A DNA stretch of 64,000 nt, taken from DASXRA01 sp036502575 (GTDB taxonomy: Bacteria; Actinomycetota; Actinomycetes; Mycobacteriales; Jatrophihabitantaceae). How positions within the stretch are numbered: position 1 is the stretch's first letter; every line of letters begins with the position of its first letter. Where the stretch lies: assembly GCA_036502575.1 (NCBI GenBank), contig DASXYL010000083.1, positions 62,001-126,000 of the forward strand, given 5' to 3'. Below are positions 44,402 through 52,953 of the stretch, piece after piece. Position numbers and translations under genes: made by a program. The notes below the pieces were generated by a model that was given only the letters and a program-made list of their open reading frames with translations, was not told where the DNA came from and searched no databases.

Positions 44402-45163
44402 TCAGACGTCGAGCAGGTAGCGCTCGGCCGGCGAGAGCCGCTCGTACACCGCCGGCCGGATGTACTCGGCCTGGTTCAACTGCTGCGGCTCGTCGCGCCG
44501 GCAGAACGACAAGGTCAGGCCACGGCGAGGGGCCGCGGTGCGATTGCGGGTACCGCCGTGCCACACGTGCGCGTTGAAGACGATCACCGTGCCGGCCTCG
44601 GCGGTGAGCAGCACCTCGTCCGGATTCGGGGCGAACACGTCGTCCATCACCTCGGCCGGCAGCTGTCCGCTGCGGTGCGTGCCGGGCACCGCCCGGGTGG
44701 CCCCGTTGTCCGCGGTGAAATCGTCGACGAGCCAGATCGAGTTGCAGATCTTGAACCGGCCGTCGCCGCGCGCCGCGCCGCAGTCGGAGTGCAGGTGCTG
44801 ATCACCCTCGCCGGGACGAGCCGCGCGGGCGTTGAGGGAGTTCACCCGGAAGTCGCCGAGCACGTGGCGCACACCGGCCAGCACGCGTGGTTCGCGCAGC
44901 ATCCGCTCGAACATCTCGCCCTTGTTGATCAGGTCGGCGAGCAGGTCGGCTCCGGGCTGCCCACCGCCGACCTCGTGGGCGGCGGCGCGACCCTCACGCT
45001 CCTGCAGCTCGGCGAGACGGTCGCGGATCTGTTCCAGCCAGTCCGGGTCGATCACCTCGGGCAACACCACGAAGCCCCGGTCGTCCAACTCGGCGTAGGC
45101 CTCGGCCGGCAGCGCGCCGGACGTGACGCCGAGCGCGTCCAGCGCCGCCTCGACCGACGTCAC
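44402..45163 (-). CDS. Phytanoyl-CoA dioxygenase (PhyH) family Fe(II)/2-oxoglutarate oxygenase
   Basis: A 253-residue double-stranded beta-helix oxygenase. The facial triad is His125-x-Asp127 in QHLHSD and His202 in HVWHGGTRN, with Arg near 207 as the 2-oxoglutarate anchor. Bacterial PhyH enzymes hydroxylate diverse small molecules; here the setting suggests a sugar- or acid-derived substrate, which is inference. The GTG start overlaps the PIG-L stop by 4 bp, so the two proteins are made from one transcript, and the propeller protein gene follows after 23 bp. Confidence 0.88.
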   Translation of the reverse strand: MTSVEAALDALGVTSGALPAEAYAELDDRGFVVLPEVIDPDWLEQIRDRLAELQEREGRAAAHEVGGGQPGADLLADLINKGEMFERMLREPRVLAGVRHVLGDFRVNSLNARAARPGEGDQHLHSDCGAARGDGRFKICNSIWLVDDFTADNGATRAVPGTHRSGQLPAEVMDDVFAPNPDEVLLTAEAGTVIVFNAHVWHGGTRNRTAAPRRGLTLSFCRRDEPQQLNQAEYIRPAVYERLSPAERYLLDV

Positions 45164-46014
45164 GGCGTCCCTCGCACCGGGTAGGTGGCCCGGAGGTCGA
45201 TCTCGGAGTACTGAAGATGCCGGGTCAGTGGGTCCTCGGTCATCGCGGCGTCCGTGACCGGCAACAGGGCGTGCGTCTCGTTGTGCATCCGGCAGTACGC
45301 CTCGGCGAAGTTCACGCCGGCGGCCCGACCGAACTCGCCGTTGTTGGACTCGATCAGCTTGCGCGAGAACAGCCCGGCGTACCCCTGGCTGGCGAAGCAG
45401 TCCATGGCCCCGATCTTGCGGCCCACCACCGGGGTGATGTCGACGTAGACGTCGTTGCGTATTCCGTACAGGCTCAGCCCGTCGGTCGTGGCGACGGGCA
45501 GCGAGGTGAGGAAGACCTGCTTGACGTTGACCTCCGGACGGCCGTCCAGGTTCTGCAGGTAGACGCCGGCCCGCCCGATCCCGGCGAGCGCGGTCATGGT
45601 TGCCGCCGTGTGGGAGTTGGACGTGACCACGGGATTCTGCGGGTAGTCGCAGATGACGATGTCGGGTGCCTCGGCGGCCACCGCCTGCGCCACCTGCTCG
45701 ACCACGTCGTCGTGCAGGGTCGTCAGCGCGTCGTCCCGGTCGAGGGTGAGCAGCTTGCCGATGCCGACGATGTCCGCCGCTCGCTCGAGCTCGTGCTTCT
45801 TGTTCGCCACGACCTCCGCCAGCCCGGCCTCGACGACCTCCGCATCCGGGGCGTCCTTGCGCCACTCCTCGGCGTACCGGTTGGGATGGATGCGTCCGCC
45901 GTGGGTGAGGATCAGCGCGACGATCTCGTCGCCGGCGTCGGCGTGCCGGGCGAGGGTCCCGCCGCAGTTGGTGATCGTGTCCGCGGGGTGGGCGTAAATC
46001 GTCATGACCTTCAT
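45160..46014 (-). CDS. PIG-L family de-N-acetylase-like protein (AHPAD variant)
   Basis: A 284-residue LmbE/PIG-L protein. Classic members have AHPDD, where the first Asp is the general base and the second binds zinc. Here the segment reads IYAHPADTITNCGG, so His9 and the zinc Asp12 are kept but the base is Ala11; the third ligand is probably His135 in SNSHTAA. A separate AHPAD subgroup is known to me from glycan-related loci. It probably acts on an N-acetyl sugar-like substrate if still active. Its ATG overlaps the stop of the upstream propeller gene (ATGA). Confidence 0.87.
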   Translation of the reverse strand: MKVMTIYAHPADTITNCGGTLARHADAGDEIVALILTHGGRIHPNRYAEEWRKDAPDAEVVEAGLAEVVANKKHELERAADIVGIGKLLTLDRDDALTTLHDDVVEQVAQAVAAEAPDIVICDYPQNPVVTSNSHTAATMTALAGIGRAGVYLQNLDGRPEVNVKQVFLTSLPVATTDGLSLYGIRNDVYVDITPVVGRKIGAMDCFASQGYAGLFSRKLIESNNGEFGRAAGVNFAEAYCRMHNETHALLPVTDAAMTEDPLTRHLQYSEIDLRATYPVRGTP

Positions 46015-48275
46015 GCGTCACCGTCCGAAACGTCGTCGATCAGGTAGAAGCCGCCGTACTCCGGTGGATCCCCGGTGCTGAACGTGACGCCGTCGAAGGA
46101 GGTCGCCGGCCCCGCCTTGGCCGGGGTGGTGAAGGCCTGCCCGTTCAGGGTGAGCGTCGCCGACGAGTCGGTGGCGTCGAGGCTCATCGGCACGTACGTC
46201 CGGGGCGGGATGACCGTGCTGAGCCGGCCGAGCGTGATCCAGCTCGTGCCGTCGAAGGCGCGCACCGACTGCGGCACCGTCGCCGTGGCCCCGGCGACGA
46301 TGTCGAACTTCCACCCCGCGGCCGATGCGTCGCCGACCGAGACGGTGAACTTCGCCCGCGCGTCCTGGTACCCCCACTGCAGGCTGACCTTCGCGTGGTC
46401 GGTGGCGGCAAACGGACGGGTGATCCGGGCGTTGTCGTCGGTCCACTTGTCGAACAGCCGCAGCGCGGTCGAGCTGTGGTAGCCGCCGAAGTCGGCGTAG
46501 GCCGGGTTGTCGGGCACGTCGCTGACCCAGGCGTTCTTGGCACCGGTCCAGCCGCGCGGGATGCCGAACGCGGTCTCGTTCTCGAAGCTGTCGACGTCGG
46601 CCGAGTACAGCTCGAGTTCGGTCACCGTCGTCGTGACGCCGGCCGGTCCGGTGACCTTGACGTACTGCGCGGTCTGGGCGGCGAAGTCGGTGTACTCGAG
46701 CGCGCGGTCGGTCCGATCGGTGGCCGTCACGACCGGGGCCGACCACTGCCCGCCGTCGGTGGACAGCTGCACGGTCGCGCTCTGCGGCTGGGTGCCGTGC
46801 CCGAGCATGAGCCCCATCTTGTCGAGGTTGTAGGGCCGGTCGAGCTTGACGACCAGGTCCGGCGCCGCGCCCTTCCGCGCCGAGAGCACGGCCTCGGCCC
46901 CCGGCACGGAACTGCCGTCGAACGCGCCGAGTGGTCGCTGCTCGGGGAAGGCCCGATTCTTCTTGGCGAACGTCCCGGTCACCGTGGCGGTGCCGTCGAG
47001 CAGTTTCGTCATGAGGTCGATCCGGCCGACCCCGGGGGTGAGTGCACTGACGTAGTTGGCGCTGATGCCGAACTGCTCGTTGTAGGCCCCGCAGCCCCAC
47101 ACGTGGCACTGGTCGTAGAAGACAACGGCCCGGTTCGCGCCGACGGTCTCCATCGAGTTGTTGCCACTGGTTCCGTCATAGCGGCCGTTGTTGCCGGTGG
47201 ACGGGTAGTTCGCGAACACCGTCGTCTGGGTGTTCCAGGTCTTCGCGGTGCCGTCGTAGTTCACCAGTACGCGCACGTCCGGACGGCCGGTGAGCAGCAG
47301 CAGCGTGCCGTTGGGCTGCAGCACCAGGTCGGGCAGGATGCCGTGCACCTGCTTTCCGTCCGGCCCCAACACTGGTGTGGACTCGCTCCACGTTCGCCCG
47401 TCGTCGTCGGAGAACGACTGCACCAGAAAGGCCTCCGGCGAGTTGACCGTGCGCATGATCGCGGTCAACCGGCCATCGAGCGTGTAGGCCCACCCGACCT
47501 CGTTCGTGCCGGGCGTCGACGCCGCCGGGATGACCGAGCGCAGCGACCAGGTCAACCCGTTGTCGCTCGACTGCAACACGATCGAGGTCTGCCGGCTCGA
47601 ACCCTTGAACACGGTGTACGCGGACAGGATCAGGCTGCCGTCGCCCAGCAGGATCGGGCGGCGGTTCACGCGCAGCCCGTTGGTCATCGGCCCGAGCACC
47701 TTGTCCGCCGGCATCGTCACCGGTGCCTGGTGGAGCGTCCACGTGCTGCCGTTCTTCGAGGTCCGCACCCGCAGGTAGATCTGGGTGTGCGTGGCATCGG
47801 TCCACTCCGGGATGAAGTCGACCGACAGCAGCGACCCGTCCGCCCGCCGCATCATGGTGAGCGCCGTCGCCGGGGAGTTGTGCTGTGTGGTGAGGAACGA
47901 CCGGCCGGAGTCCTCGGATCGGGACAGGTTCAGCACGCTTTCGGCCGAGCCGACATCGGGGTTCGCTCCGGTCGTGACGTACATCTGCTGCACCGTCCGA
48001 CCGGACGGGTCGACGATGTTCTTGGCGAACGACGCCGGCGCGGCCGCCACCAGCCCGGGGGCCCAGTTGAGCACGTTCCAGTGCGAGCCAACTCCGGTCG
48101 CGAACCGATCCGGCGGCGCGCCGTCGCCGGCGACGAACTCGTCGCCCTTCAGCGGCAACGACCCGCCGGAGAGCTTCACTGCCGTGGTGGCGGCCCCTAC
48201 GAGGATGAACGCGGTCGCGAATCCGATCGTGGCGCCACGGGCGGGTGATGCAACGGTCGTCGTCCAGGACGGCAT
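46011..48275 (-). CDS. Secreted sialidase-like beta-propeller protein 2
   Basis: A 754-residue paralogue of the other two propeller proteins in the locus. A hydrophobic N-terminal segment (about residues 14-35) serves as signal or anchor. Asp-boxes include SEDSGRSF, SSDNGLTW and SDDDGRTW. The middle has ILPDLVLQPNGTLLLLTGRPD and a Cys pair in QCHVWGCG, then GVGRIDLMTKLLDG, a discoidin-like domain, and a LamG-like C-terminus starting VDSFENETAFGIPRG. It is first in the leftward operon, divergent from the enolase-superfamily gene, with two putative IclR boxes in the 132-bp gap. Confidence 0.88.
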   Translation of the reverse strand: MPSWTTTVASPARGATIGFATAFILVGAATTAVKLSGGSLPLKGDEFVAGDGAPPDRFATGVGSHWNVLNWAPGLVAAAPASFAKNIVDPSGRTVQQMYVTTGANPDVGSAESVLNLSRSEDSGRSFLTTQHNSPATALTMMRRADGSLLSVDFIPEWTDATHTQIYLRVRTSKNGSTWTLHQAPVTMPADKVLGPMTNGLRVNRRPILLGDGSLILSAYTVFKGSSRQTSIVLQSSDNGLTWSLRSVIPAASTPGTNEVGWAYTLDGRLTAIMRTVNSPEAFLVQSFSDDDGRTWSESTPVLGPDGKQVHGILPDLVLQPNGTLLLLTGRPDVRVLVNYDGTAKTWNTQTTVFANYPSTGNNGRYDGTSGNNSMETVGANRAVVFYDQCHVWGCGAYNEQFGISANYVSALTPGVGRIDLMTKLLDGTATVTGTFAKKNRAFPEQRPLGAFDGSSVPGAEAVLSARKGAAPDLVVKLDRPYNLDKMGLMLGHGTQPQSATVQLSTDGGQWSAPVVTATDRTDRALEYTDFAAQTAQYVKVTGPAGVTTTVTELELYSADVDSFENETAFGIPRGWTGAKNAWVSDVPDNPAYADFGGYHSSTALRLFDKWTDDNARITRPFAATDHAKVSLQWGYQDARAKFTVSVGDASAAGWKFDIVAGATATVPQSVRAFDGTSWITLGRLSTVIPPRTYVPMSLDATDSSATLTLNGQAFTTPAKAGPATSFDGVTFSTGDPPEYGGFYLIDDVSDGDA

Positions 48276-48293
48276 GCGTGCCCCCAGGCAATG

Positions 48294-48308
48294 TGGAACG
48301 CGATTTCA
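48294..48308 (-). promoter_or_regulatory. Putative IclR box A (upstream of propeller protein 2)
   Basis: On the minus strand the site reads TGAAATCGCGTTCCA, sharing TG..A...CGTTCC with three other boxes in the locus. It lies 19 bp upstream of the ATG of propeller protein 2, downstream of a possible -35/-10 pair (TTGCCA, 18 bp, TACGGT), a position suited to repression. Confidence 0.5.
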
Positions 48309-48329
48309 GGAACCGTAACAGCGACACTC

Positions 48330-48359
48330 TTGACATGGCAAGGCGTTCCATACGACGCT
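48330..48359 (+). promoter_or_regulatory. Promoter of the dehydratase operon with overlapping IclR box B
   Basis: A consensus -35 TTGACA occupies 48330-48335. The putative operator TGGCAAGGCGTTCCA follows immediately at 48336-48350, filling the spacer, and a weak -10 GACGCT lies at 48354-48359. Binding of a repressor here would block RNA polymerase. The GTG start of the enolase-superfamily gene is at 48408. Confidence 0.55.
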
Positions 48360-48407
48360 TCAGCCCTTACTCGGCCGCCCGAAACACCCTTCGGCGGAAG
48401 GATTCGC

Positions 48408-49625
48408 GTGCGCATCACCAGCGTCGAACCGGTTCTGCTGTCCGGGCCGTCCAGCAACGATCGATGGATCTCGGTCGCGAAGCGGCTGCGTACCGCGGCG
48501 TTCGTCGAGGTCCGTACCGACAACGGGTTGGTCGGGGTCGGCGAGACCTACGTCGGGTACTTCGCCCCGGAACTCGTCGCGCCCGTCGTCGACTACGTCC
48601 GACCGATCCTGCTCGCCGCCGACGAGGTCGACGTCGCGGTGCTGACCAACCGAATGCGCCGCTGCCTGGGATTCTGGGCGCGGGTGGGGGTGGGGTCGGC
48701 GATCCTGTCCGGCGTCGAGGCGGCGCTGTGGGATCTCGCCGGCCAGGCGGCCGGCGTCCCGGTGTACGAGTTGCTCGGCGGGGCCCGGCACGAGCGGTTG
48801 CGCCTGTACGCAACCGGCGGTCCGTCCCTGCTTCCGGTCGACAGCTTCCGGCGCAAGCTGGACCGTTACCTGGAACTTGGTTTCACGGCGATGAAGGTCG
48901 CCACCGGGTACCTCGACCTCAGCCGTGCTGCACGTTCGGGACCGGCCGGTCCCGAGGCCAGCGCGCAGGTCGAGGTCGACAAGCTGGAGATGATGCGCGC
49001 GCACCTGGGCCCGGACGTCGGCATCGCGCTGGACGGGCACATGGGTCACCGCGACGGCGTCGACCGGTGGGACGGGCCGACCGCCGCCGCCGCGCTACAC
49101 GCGCTCGCTCCCTACGACCTGCTGTTCTTCGAAGAGCCCCTCGCCTACGACGATCCCGAGGAGTACGCGCAGCTGCGGGCGGAGTCCACCGTTCCGATTG
49201 CCGGCGGTGAGCAGCTGACCAGCGCCGAGGAGTTCCGGCTCTGGACGTATCGGGGAGCGTTCGACATCGTCCAGCCCGACGCGGCCTGGCTGGGCCTGTC
49301 GGACTTCATGACCGTCGGCGTGCGGGCGGCGGCGGACGGCGCCGGTATCGCCTCGCACTCGTGGAGCGCCGGGGGCGGCGTCATGCAGAACCTGCACGCC
49401 GCTTTCGCCTGCTCGGCAACGGTGATCGTCGAGGGGATCCCCGACCCCGGCGAGCTGCACACCCGGTTGTGGGGCGACAACTTCGTCGTCGAGGACGGCC
49501 ACGTGCTGCCCCCGCAGGCCCCCGGACTCGGCGTGCAGCTCAGCGACGAGACCAAGAACCGATTCCCTTTCGTCGCCGGCGTCGAGGAGTTCTCCAGCGT
49601 GCCCGGCAAGGTCCTGGCGAGCTGA
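48408..49625 (+). CDS. Enolase-superfamily sugar-acid dehydratase (MR/MLE type)
   Basis: A 405-residue mandelate racemase/muconate lactonizing enzyme-type protein. The capping domain spans residues 1-130. In the barrel, Lys163 ends strand 2, metal ligands are Asp209 (IALDGHMG), Glu242 or Glu243 (LLFFEEPLAYDD) and Glu268 (IAGGEQL), and Asp291 with His317 (IASHSWSAGGG) form the usual dyad of the mandelate racemase subgroup. This predicts abstraction of the proton alpha to a carboxylate and dehydration of an aldonic or uronic-type acid to a 2-keto-3-deoxy acid. The GTG at 48408 follows GGAAGG. First gene of a three-gene operon. Confidence 0.9.
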   Translation: MRITSVEPVLLSGPSSNDRWISVAKRLRTAAFVEVRTDNGLVGVGETYVGYFAPELVAPVVDYVRPILLAADEVDVAVLTNRMRRCLGFWARVGVGSAILSGVEAALWDLAGQAAGVPVYELLGGARHERLRLYATGGPSLLPVDSFRRKLDRYLELGFTAMKVATGYLDLSRAARSGPAGPEASAQVEVDKLEMMRAHLGPDVGIALDGHMGHRDGVDRWDGPTAAAALHALAPYDLLFFEEPLAYDDPEEYAQLRAESTVPIAGGEQLTSAEEFRLWTYRGAFDIVQPDAAWLGLSDFMTVGVRAAADGAGIASHSWSAGGGVMQNLHAAFACSATVIVEGIPDPGELHTRLWGDNFVVEDGHVLPPQAPGLGVQLSDETKNRFPFVAGVEEFSSVPGKVLAS

Positions 49626-49632
49626 GCCGGCC

Positions 49633-50625
49633 GTGCCGCACGTCCTGGTCGCGCAACCGATCGATGCCGCCGGGCTCGAGCAGTGCCGGACCATGGCCAC
49701 CGTCGAGATCGCCGCGCCGTTCGGGCCGGGCCACGTGCTGTCCGGCGACCAGGCCGCCCGGACCCAGATCCTCTTCTCCGACGTCGCGCCGGCCAACGCT
49801 GTCGAGATGGCATCGCTACGCTGGATCCAGCTCGGCTCACACGGCTACTCGCAGTTCAACGGCATCGCGCTGCCCCGCGGCGTCCGGGTCTGCAACGCCA
49901 GCGGCGTCAACGACATCCCGATCGCCGAATGGTGTGTGCTGATGATGCTGGCGTTCGAGCGGGGGCTCGTCCGCATGCTCGACGAGCAGCGTGCGCACCG
50001 GTGGAATCGCGACGTCCAATTCCAGGCCGAACTGCGCGGGCGCCGGGTCGGCATCCTCGGCTACGGCAACATCGGCCAGGAGGTGGCCCGTCACTGTCAC
50101 GCGCTCGGCCTGCAGGTGTGGACGCTCTCGCGGTTTCGCTCCGGGGCACGCGAGCTCCGCTACCACCCCGTCGAGGCGCCGGCGCCCGTTCCCGATCGCC
50201 GCTTCCTACCGGGCGAGCGGGCCGAGTTCCTCGGCGGCCTGGACTACCTCGTCGTGACCACCCCGGCGACGAGTGCGACGCGGGGCTACCTGGACCGGTC
50301 GGCGCTGGCCGAGTTGCCGCCACACGCGGTGCTGCTGAACCCGGCCCGCGCGCAAGTCGTCGACGAGAGCGCCCTGATCGAAGCATTGCGCGCGGGCACG
50401 ATCGCCGGGGCCGCGCTCGACGATCACTACCGAACCCCGATGCCGGCCGATGACCCGTTCTGGGAGCTGCCCAACACGATCGTCTCGCCGCACGTGTCGG
50501 GTTCGACCGGCAGCACGTACTACCGCGAGCGGATCTGGGACCTGTTCAACCGGAACCTGCGACGGGACCTGAACGGCGAACCGCTGCTCGACCTCATTCC
50601 CGAGTGCGATCTCGAACTGGCCTAA
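49633..50625 (+). CDS. D-isomer-specific 2-hydroxyacid dehydrogenase
   Basis: A 330-residue NAD(P)-dependent dehydrogenase. The nucleotide-binding loop is GRRVGILGYGNIGQEVA (Gly143-Gly148). A catalytic Arg is in LLNPARAQVVDE, and the catalytic His in IVSPHVSGSTGS. It probably interconverts a 2-hydroxyacid and 2-ketoacid derived from the locus substrate. The GTG start lies 7 bp after the dehydratase stop, and the third propeller gene begins 9 bp after its own stop, so all three are one operon. Confidence 0.9.
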   Translation: MPHVLVAQPIDAAGLEQCRTMATVEIAAPFGPGHVLSGDQAARTQILFSDVAPANAVEMASLRWIQLGSHGYSQFNGIALPRGVRVCNASGVNDIPIAEWCVLMMLAFERGLVRMLDEQRAHRWNRDVQFQAELRGRRVGILGYGNIGQEVARHCHALGLQVWTLSRFRSGARELRYHPVEAPAPVPDRRFLPGERAEFLGGLDYLVVTTPATSATRGYLDRSALAELPPHAVLLNPARAQVVDESALIEALRAGTIAGAALDDHYRTPMPADDPFWELPNTIVSPHVSGSTGSTYYRERIWDLFNRNLRRDLNGEPLLDLIPECDLELA

Positions 50626-50634
50626 GGAGTTCTG

Positions 50635-52953
50635 ATGGGTGTACGCGTTCAGTCGCCGGTCGTGTGGAATCGGACCGCCCCGGGGAGGAGCCGGCGACTC
50701 ATGGTCGCGGTGGGCGCGATCGTCGTCGTGACCGTGTCAGGTCTCGCCGCGGCCGGTCCCACGACCCAGGCGCCGGCGCTGCCGAGCGGCGCGGACCCGA
50801 ACGGCCAGGTGCTGTCCCTCGGAGACATGTGGAGTCCGTGGCACCCGGCGCCGGGCCAACTCGGCACGTGGGGTGTCGGCTTCGCCACGGACCAGGTACT
50901 GAGCGGCGCCTACTGCAAGAGCCAACCGACCGCGCTGCAACGGATGCCGTGCGCGGGAACGACGGCCAAGCGGGTGCTGTCCACGTGGTCGCGCCACTAC
51001 GACGATCCGACGGCACCGCAGGACGGAGGTGTGGGCGTGTCGGAGCAGAACGGGCTGGCCTTCACCACCGACCTCGACGGGAAGGCGTTCGAGAACTTCG
51101 ACCTCACCACGACGACCCGCCTGCGCAGCGGGCAGATCCTCACGGCCCAGTTCAGCGCGGCGACGCAGAGCCCCACCGGGCTCGGCATCCGCATGGGATC
51201 GAGCAACGACGTCGGGCGCACCTGGAAGTCCTGGGACTCCGAGTTGGTCCAACCGTCCGAACCGCTGGCGTGGATCCGGGTGCAGCGCACCCTGATGGAG
51301 CTGACCGACGGCACGTTGCTGTTGACCGGGTACGGCGCGATCAAGGCGACCGGTGCGGCGGTCAGTCTCGTGTTCGAGAGCACCGACGGCGGCCATCACT
51401 GGACCGTGCGCTCGATCCTGCGCGGAGCGCGGGGCATCAACGAGATGGCGATGGTGCGCGCCACGGACGGCCGCCTGGTGGCGCTGATTCGCCAGGCCGG
51501 CTCGCCGTCCGGGCTGCTGCAGCTGTACCAGCTGCTGCAGACCTTCTCCACCGACGACGGCCGCACCTGGAGCCCGCTCACCGTGCTGAAGGCCCCGGCC
51601 GGGATGCCCAACGCCGGCGCTGATCCGAATCTGATCCTGCTGTCCAACGGCGCGATGATGGCGTCCTACGGCCGGCCGGACAACTCCGTGCTGATCTCCT
51701 GGGACGGCACCGGGAATACGTGGGACAAGGGTGACACCGTGTTCGCCAACCCGGCGGCGACCACCGATCCTGGTCGCTACCACGGGTCCAGTGGCAACAC
51801 CACCATCCAGGCTGTGGGTACGAACTACGCGCTCTACTGGGGCGACACCTGCCACACGATCTACCTGTGCCGCGAGTACGGGCAGGCCAACGAGGTCTTC
51901 GTCCGGCGCGTCGACGCGGTGAAGGGCGGCGCCGGCAAGCTCGATCTGATGACGCGCTACCTGGACGGCTCGGTCAAGCTCGAGGGGCAGGTCCGCCCGG
52001 CCGGCCGGCTGGCGCCCGAGGCGCGACTGGCCGGAGCGATCGACGGATCCACCGGCGTCAATGCGGCCGCTTTCCTCAAGCAGGGAACGGACTTCACCGT
52101 CCAGCTCGACGAGCCGCGCGCCATCAACCAGCTCGGCCTGATGCTCGGCAACGGCGTCGCGCAGTCGGTGGACATCCAGACGTCGATGGACGGCCACAGC
52201 TGGAGTGCGCCGATCGTGGCGATCCGCGACACGGTCGACTACGCGATGCGCTACTACACGTTCCCCACCACCACGGCCAAGTACGTCCGGGTGACGCCGA
52301 CCGACCACCGGGCGACCACCATCACCGAGCTCGAGCTCTACAGCCCCGACACCTGGACGTTCGAGAACGACGCCCCGAACACCACTCCGCGGGGCTTCAC
52401 GGACACCCGCTACGCGACGGTGGCCGACTACCTGTTCCCCGGTTGGCATTCGGAGAAGCGGATGATCCTGGTCGACATGGACCCGACCACCACCGCGACG
52501 GCGACGCTGCCGACGCCGGACGTGTCGGCGCAGCACGCATCCTTCGCGTACTCCGGCGAGGGATACGGCGCGGGCATCATCTGGGACGTCAACGGCAAGG
52601 ACGCGTCAGGCAATCAGGTGCCGGGCTACCGGTTCCTGCTGACGCCGAACTTCACCGCGAAGGCGTTCACCCTCTCGGCGTGGAACGGCGCCGCCTGGCA
52701 GGTGATCAGCACCGGGGCGATCCCGCAGCCGGCGAACGAGGTGCTGGTCCCGGTGACGATCGACACCACCGCCGATCAGGCCACCCTGACCGTCAATGGC
52801 GTCGCGGTGAGCACGGCGGTCAGGGCCAACCCGGCTACCAGCTTCGACGGCCTGACCTTCACCACCAACGGGGACAAGGCCGTGAACATGGAGGCCAGCT
52901 TCGACGAGATCAACGTGACGGCGCTGGGGGCGCCGGGAGCGCTCACTCAGTGA
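50635..52953 (+). CDS. Secreted sialidase-like beta-propeller protein 3
   Basis: A 772-residue paralogue of the two minus-strand propeller proteins. The signal or anchor helix is near residues 20-41. Asp-boxes are SNDVGRTW, STDGGHHW and STDDGRTW. It shares the middle block YGRPDN..., a Cys pair in DTCHTIYLC, GAGKLDLMTRYLDG, a discoidin-like domain ending TTITELELYSPDTWTFEND, and a LamG-like end with the PATSFDGLTF motif also found in protein 2. The ATG follows AAGGAG. The stop overlaps the convergent aminotransferase gene by 11 bp. The exact glycosidase activity is not predictable. Confidence 0.88.
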   Translation: MGVRVQSPVVWNRTAPGRSRRLMVAVGAIVVVTVSGLAAAGPTTQAPALPSGADPNGQVLSLGDMWSPWHPAPGQLGTWGVGFATDQVLSGAYCKSQPTALQRMPCAGTTAKRVLSTWSRHYDDPTAPQDGGVGVSEQNGLAFTTDLDGKAFENFDLTTTTRLRSGQILTAQFSAATQSPTGLGIRMGSSNDVGRTWKSWDSELVQPSEPLAWIRVQRTLMELTDGTLLLTGYGAIKATGAAVSLVFESTDGGHHWTVRSILRGARGINEMAMVRATDGRLVALIRQAGSPSGLLQLYQLLQTFSTDDGRTWSPLTVLKAPAGMPNAGADPNLILLSNGAMMASYGRPDNSVLISWDGTGNTWDKGDTVFANPAATTDPGRYHGSSGNTTIQAVGTNYALYWGDTCHTIYLCREYGQANEVFVRRVDAVKGGAGKLDLMTRYLDGSVKLEGQVRPAGRLAPEARLAGAIDGSTGVNAAAFLKQGTDFTVQLDEPRAINQLGLMLGNGVAQSVDIQTSMDGHSWSAPIVAIRDTVDYAMRYYTFPTTTAKYVRVTPTDHRATTITELELYSPDTWTFENDAPNTTPRGFTDTRYATVADYLFPGWHSEKRMILVDMDPTTTATATLPTPDVSAQHASFAYSGEGYGAGIIWDVNGKDASGNQVPGYRFLLTPNFTAKAFTLSAWNGAAWQVISTGAIPQPANEVLVPVTIDTTADQATLTVNGVAVSTAVRANPATSFDGLTFTTNGDKAVNMEASFDEINVTALGAPGALTQ

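Noticed and set aside
42267..44420. A 717-codon plus-strand frame opposite propeller protein 1
   Set aside because: The minus strand has a signal peptide, Asp-boxes and operon overlaps. The plus-strand product is an Arg/Gly/Val-rich shadow.
46395..48248. A 617-codon plus-strand frame opposite propeller protein 2
   Set aside because: Same reasons: shadow of a well-supported secreted protein gene.
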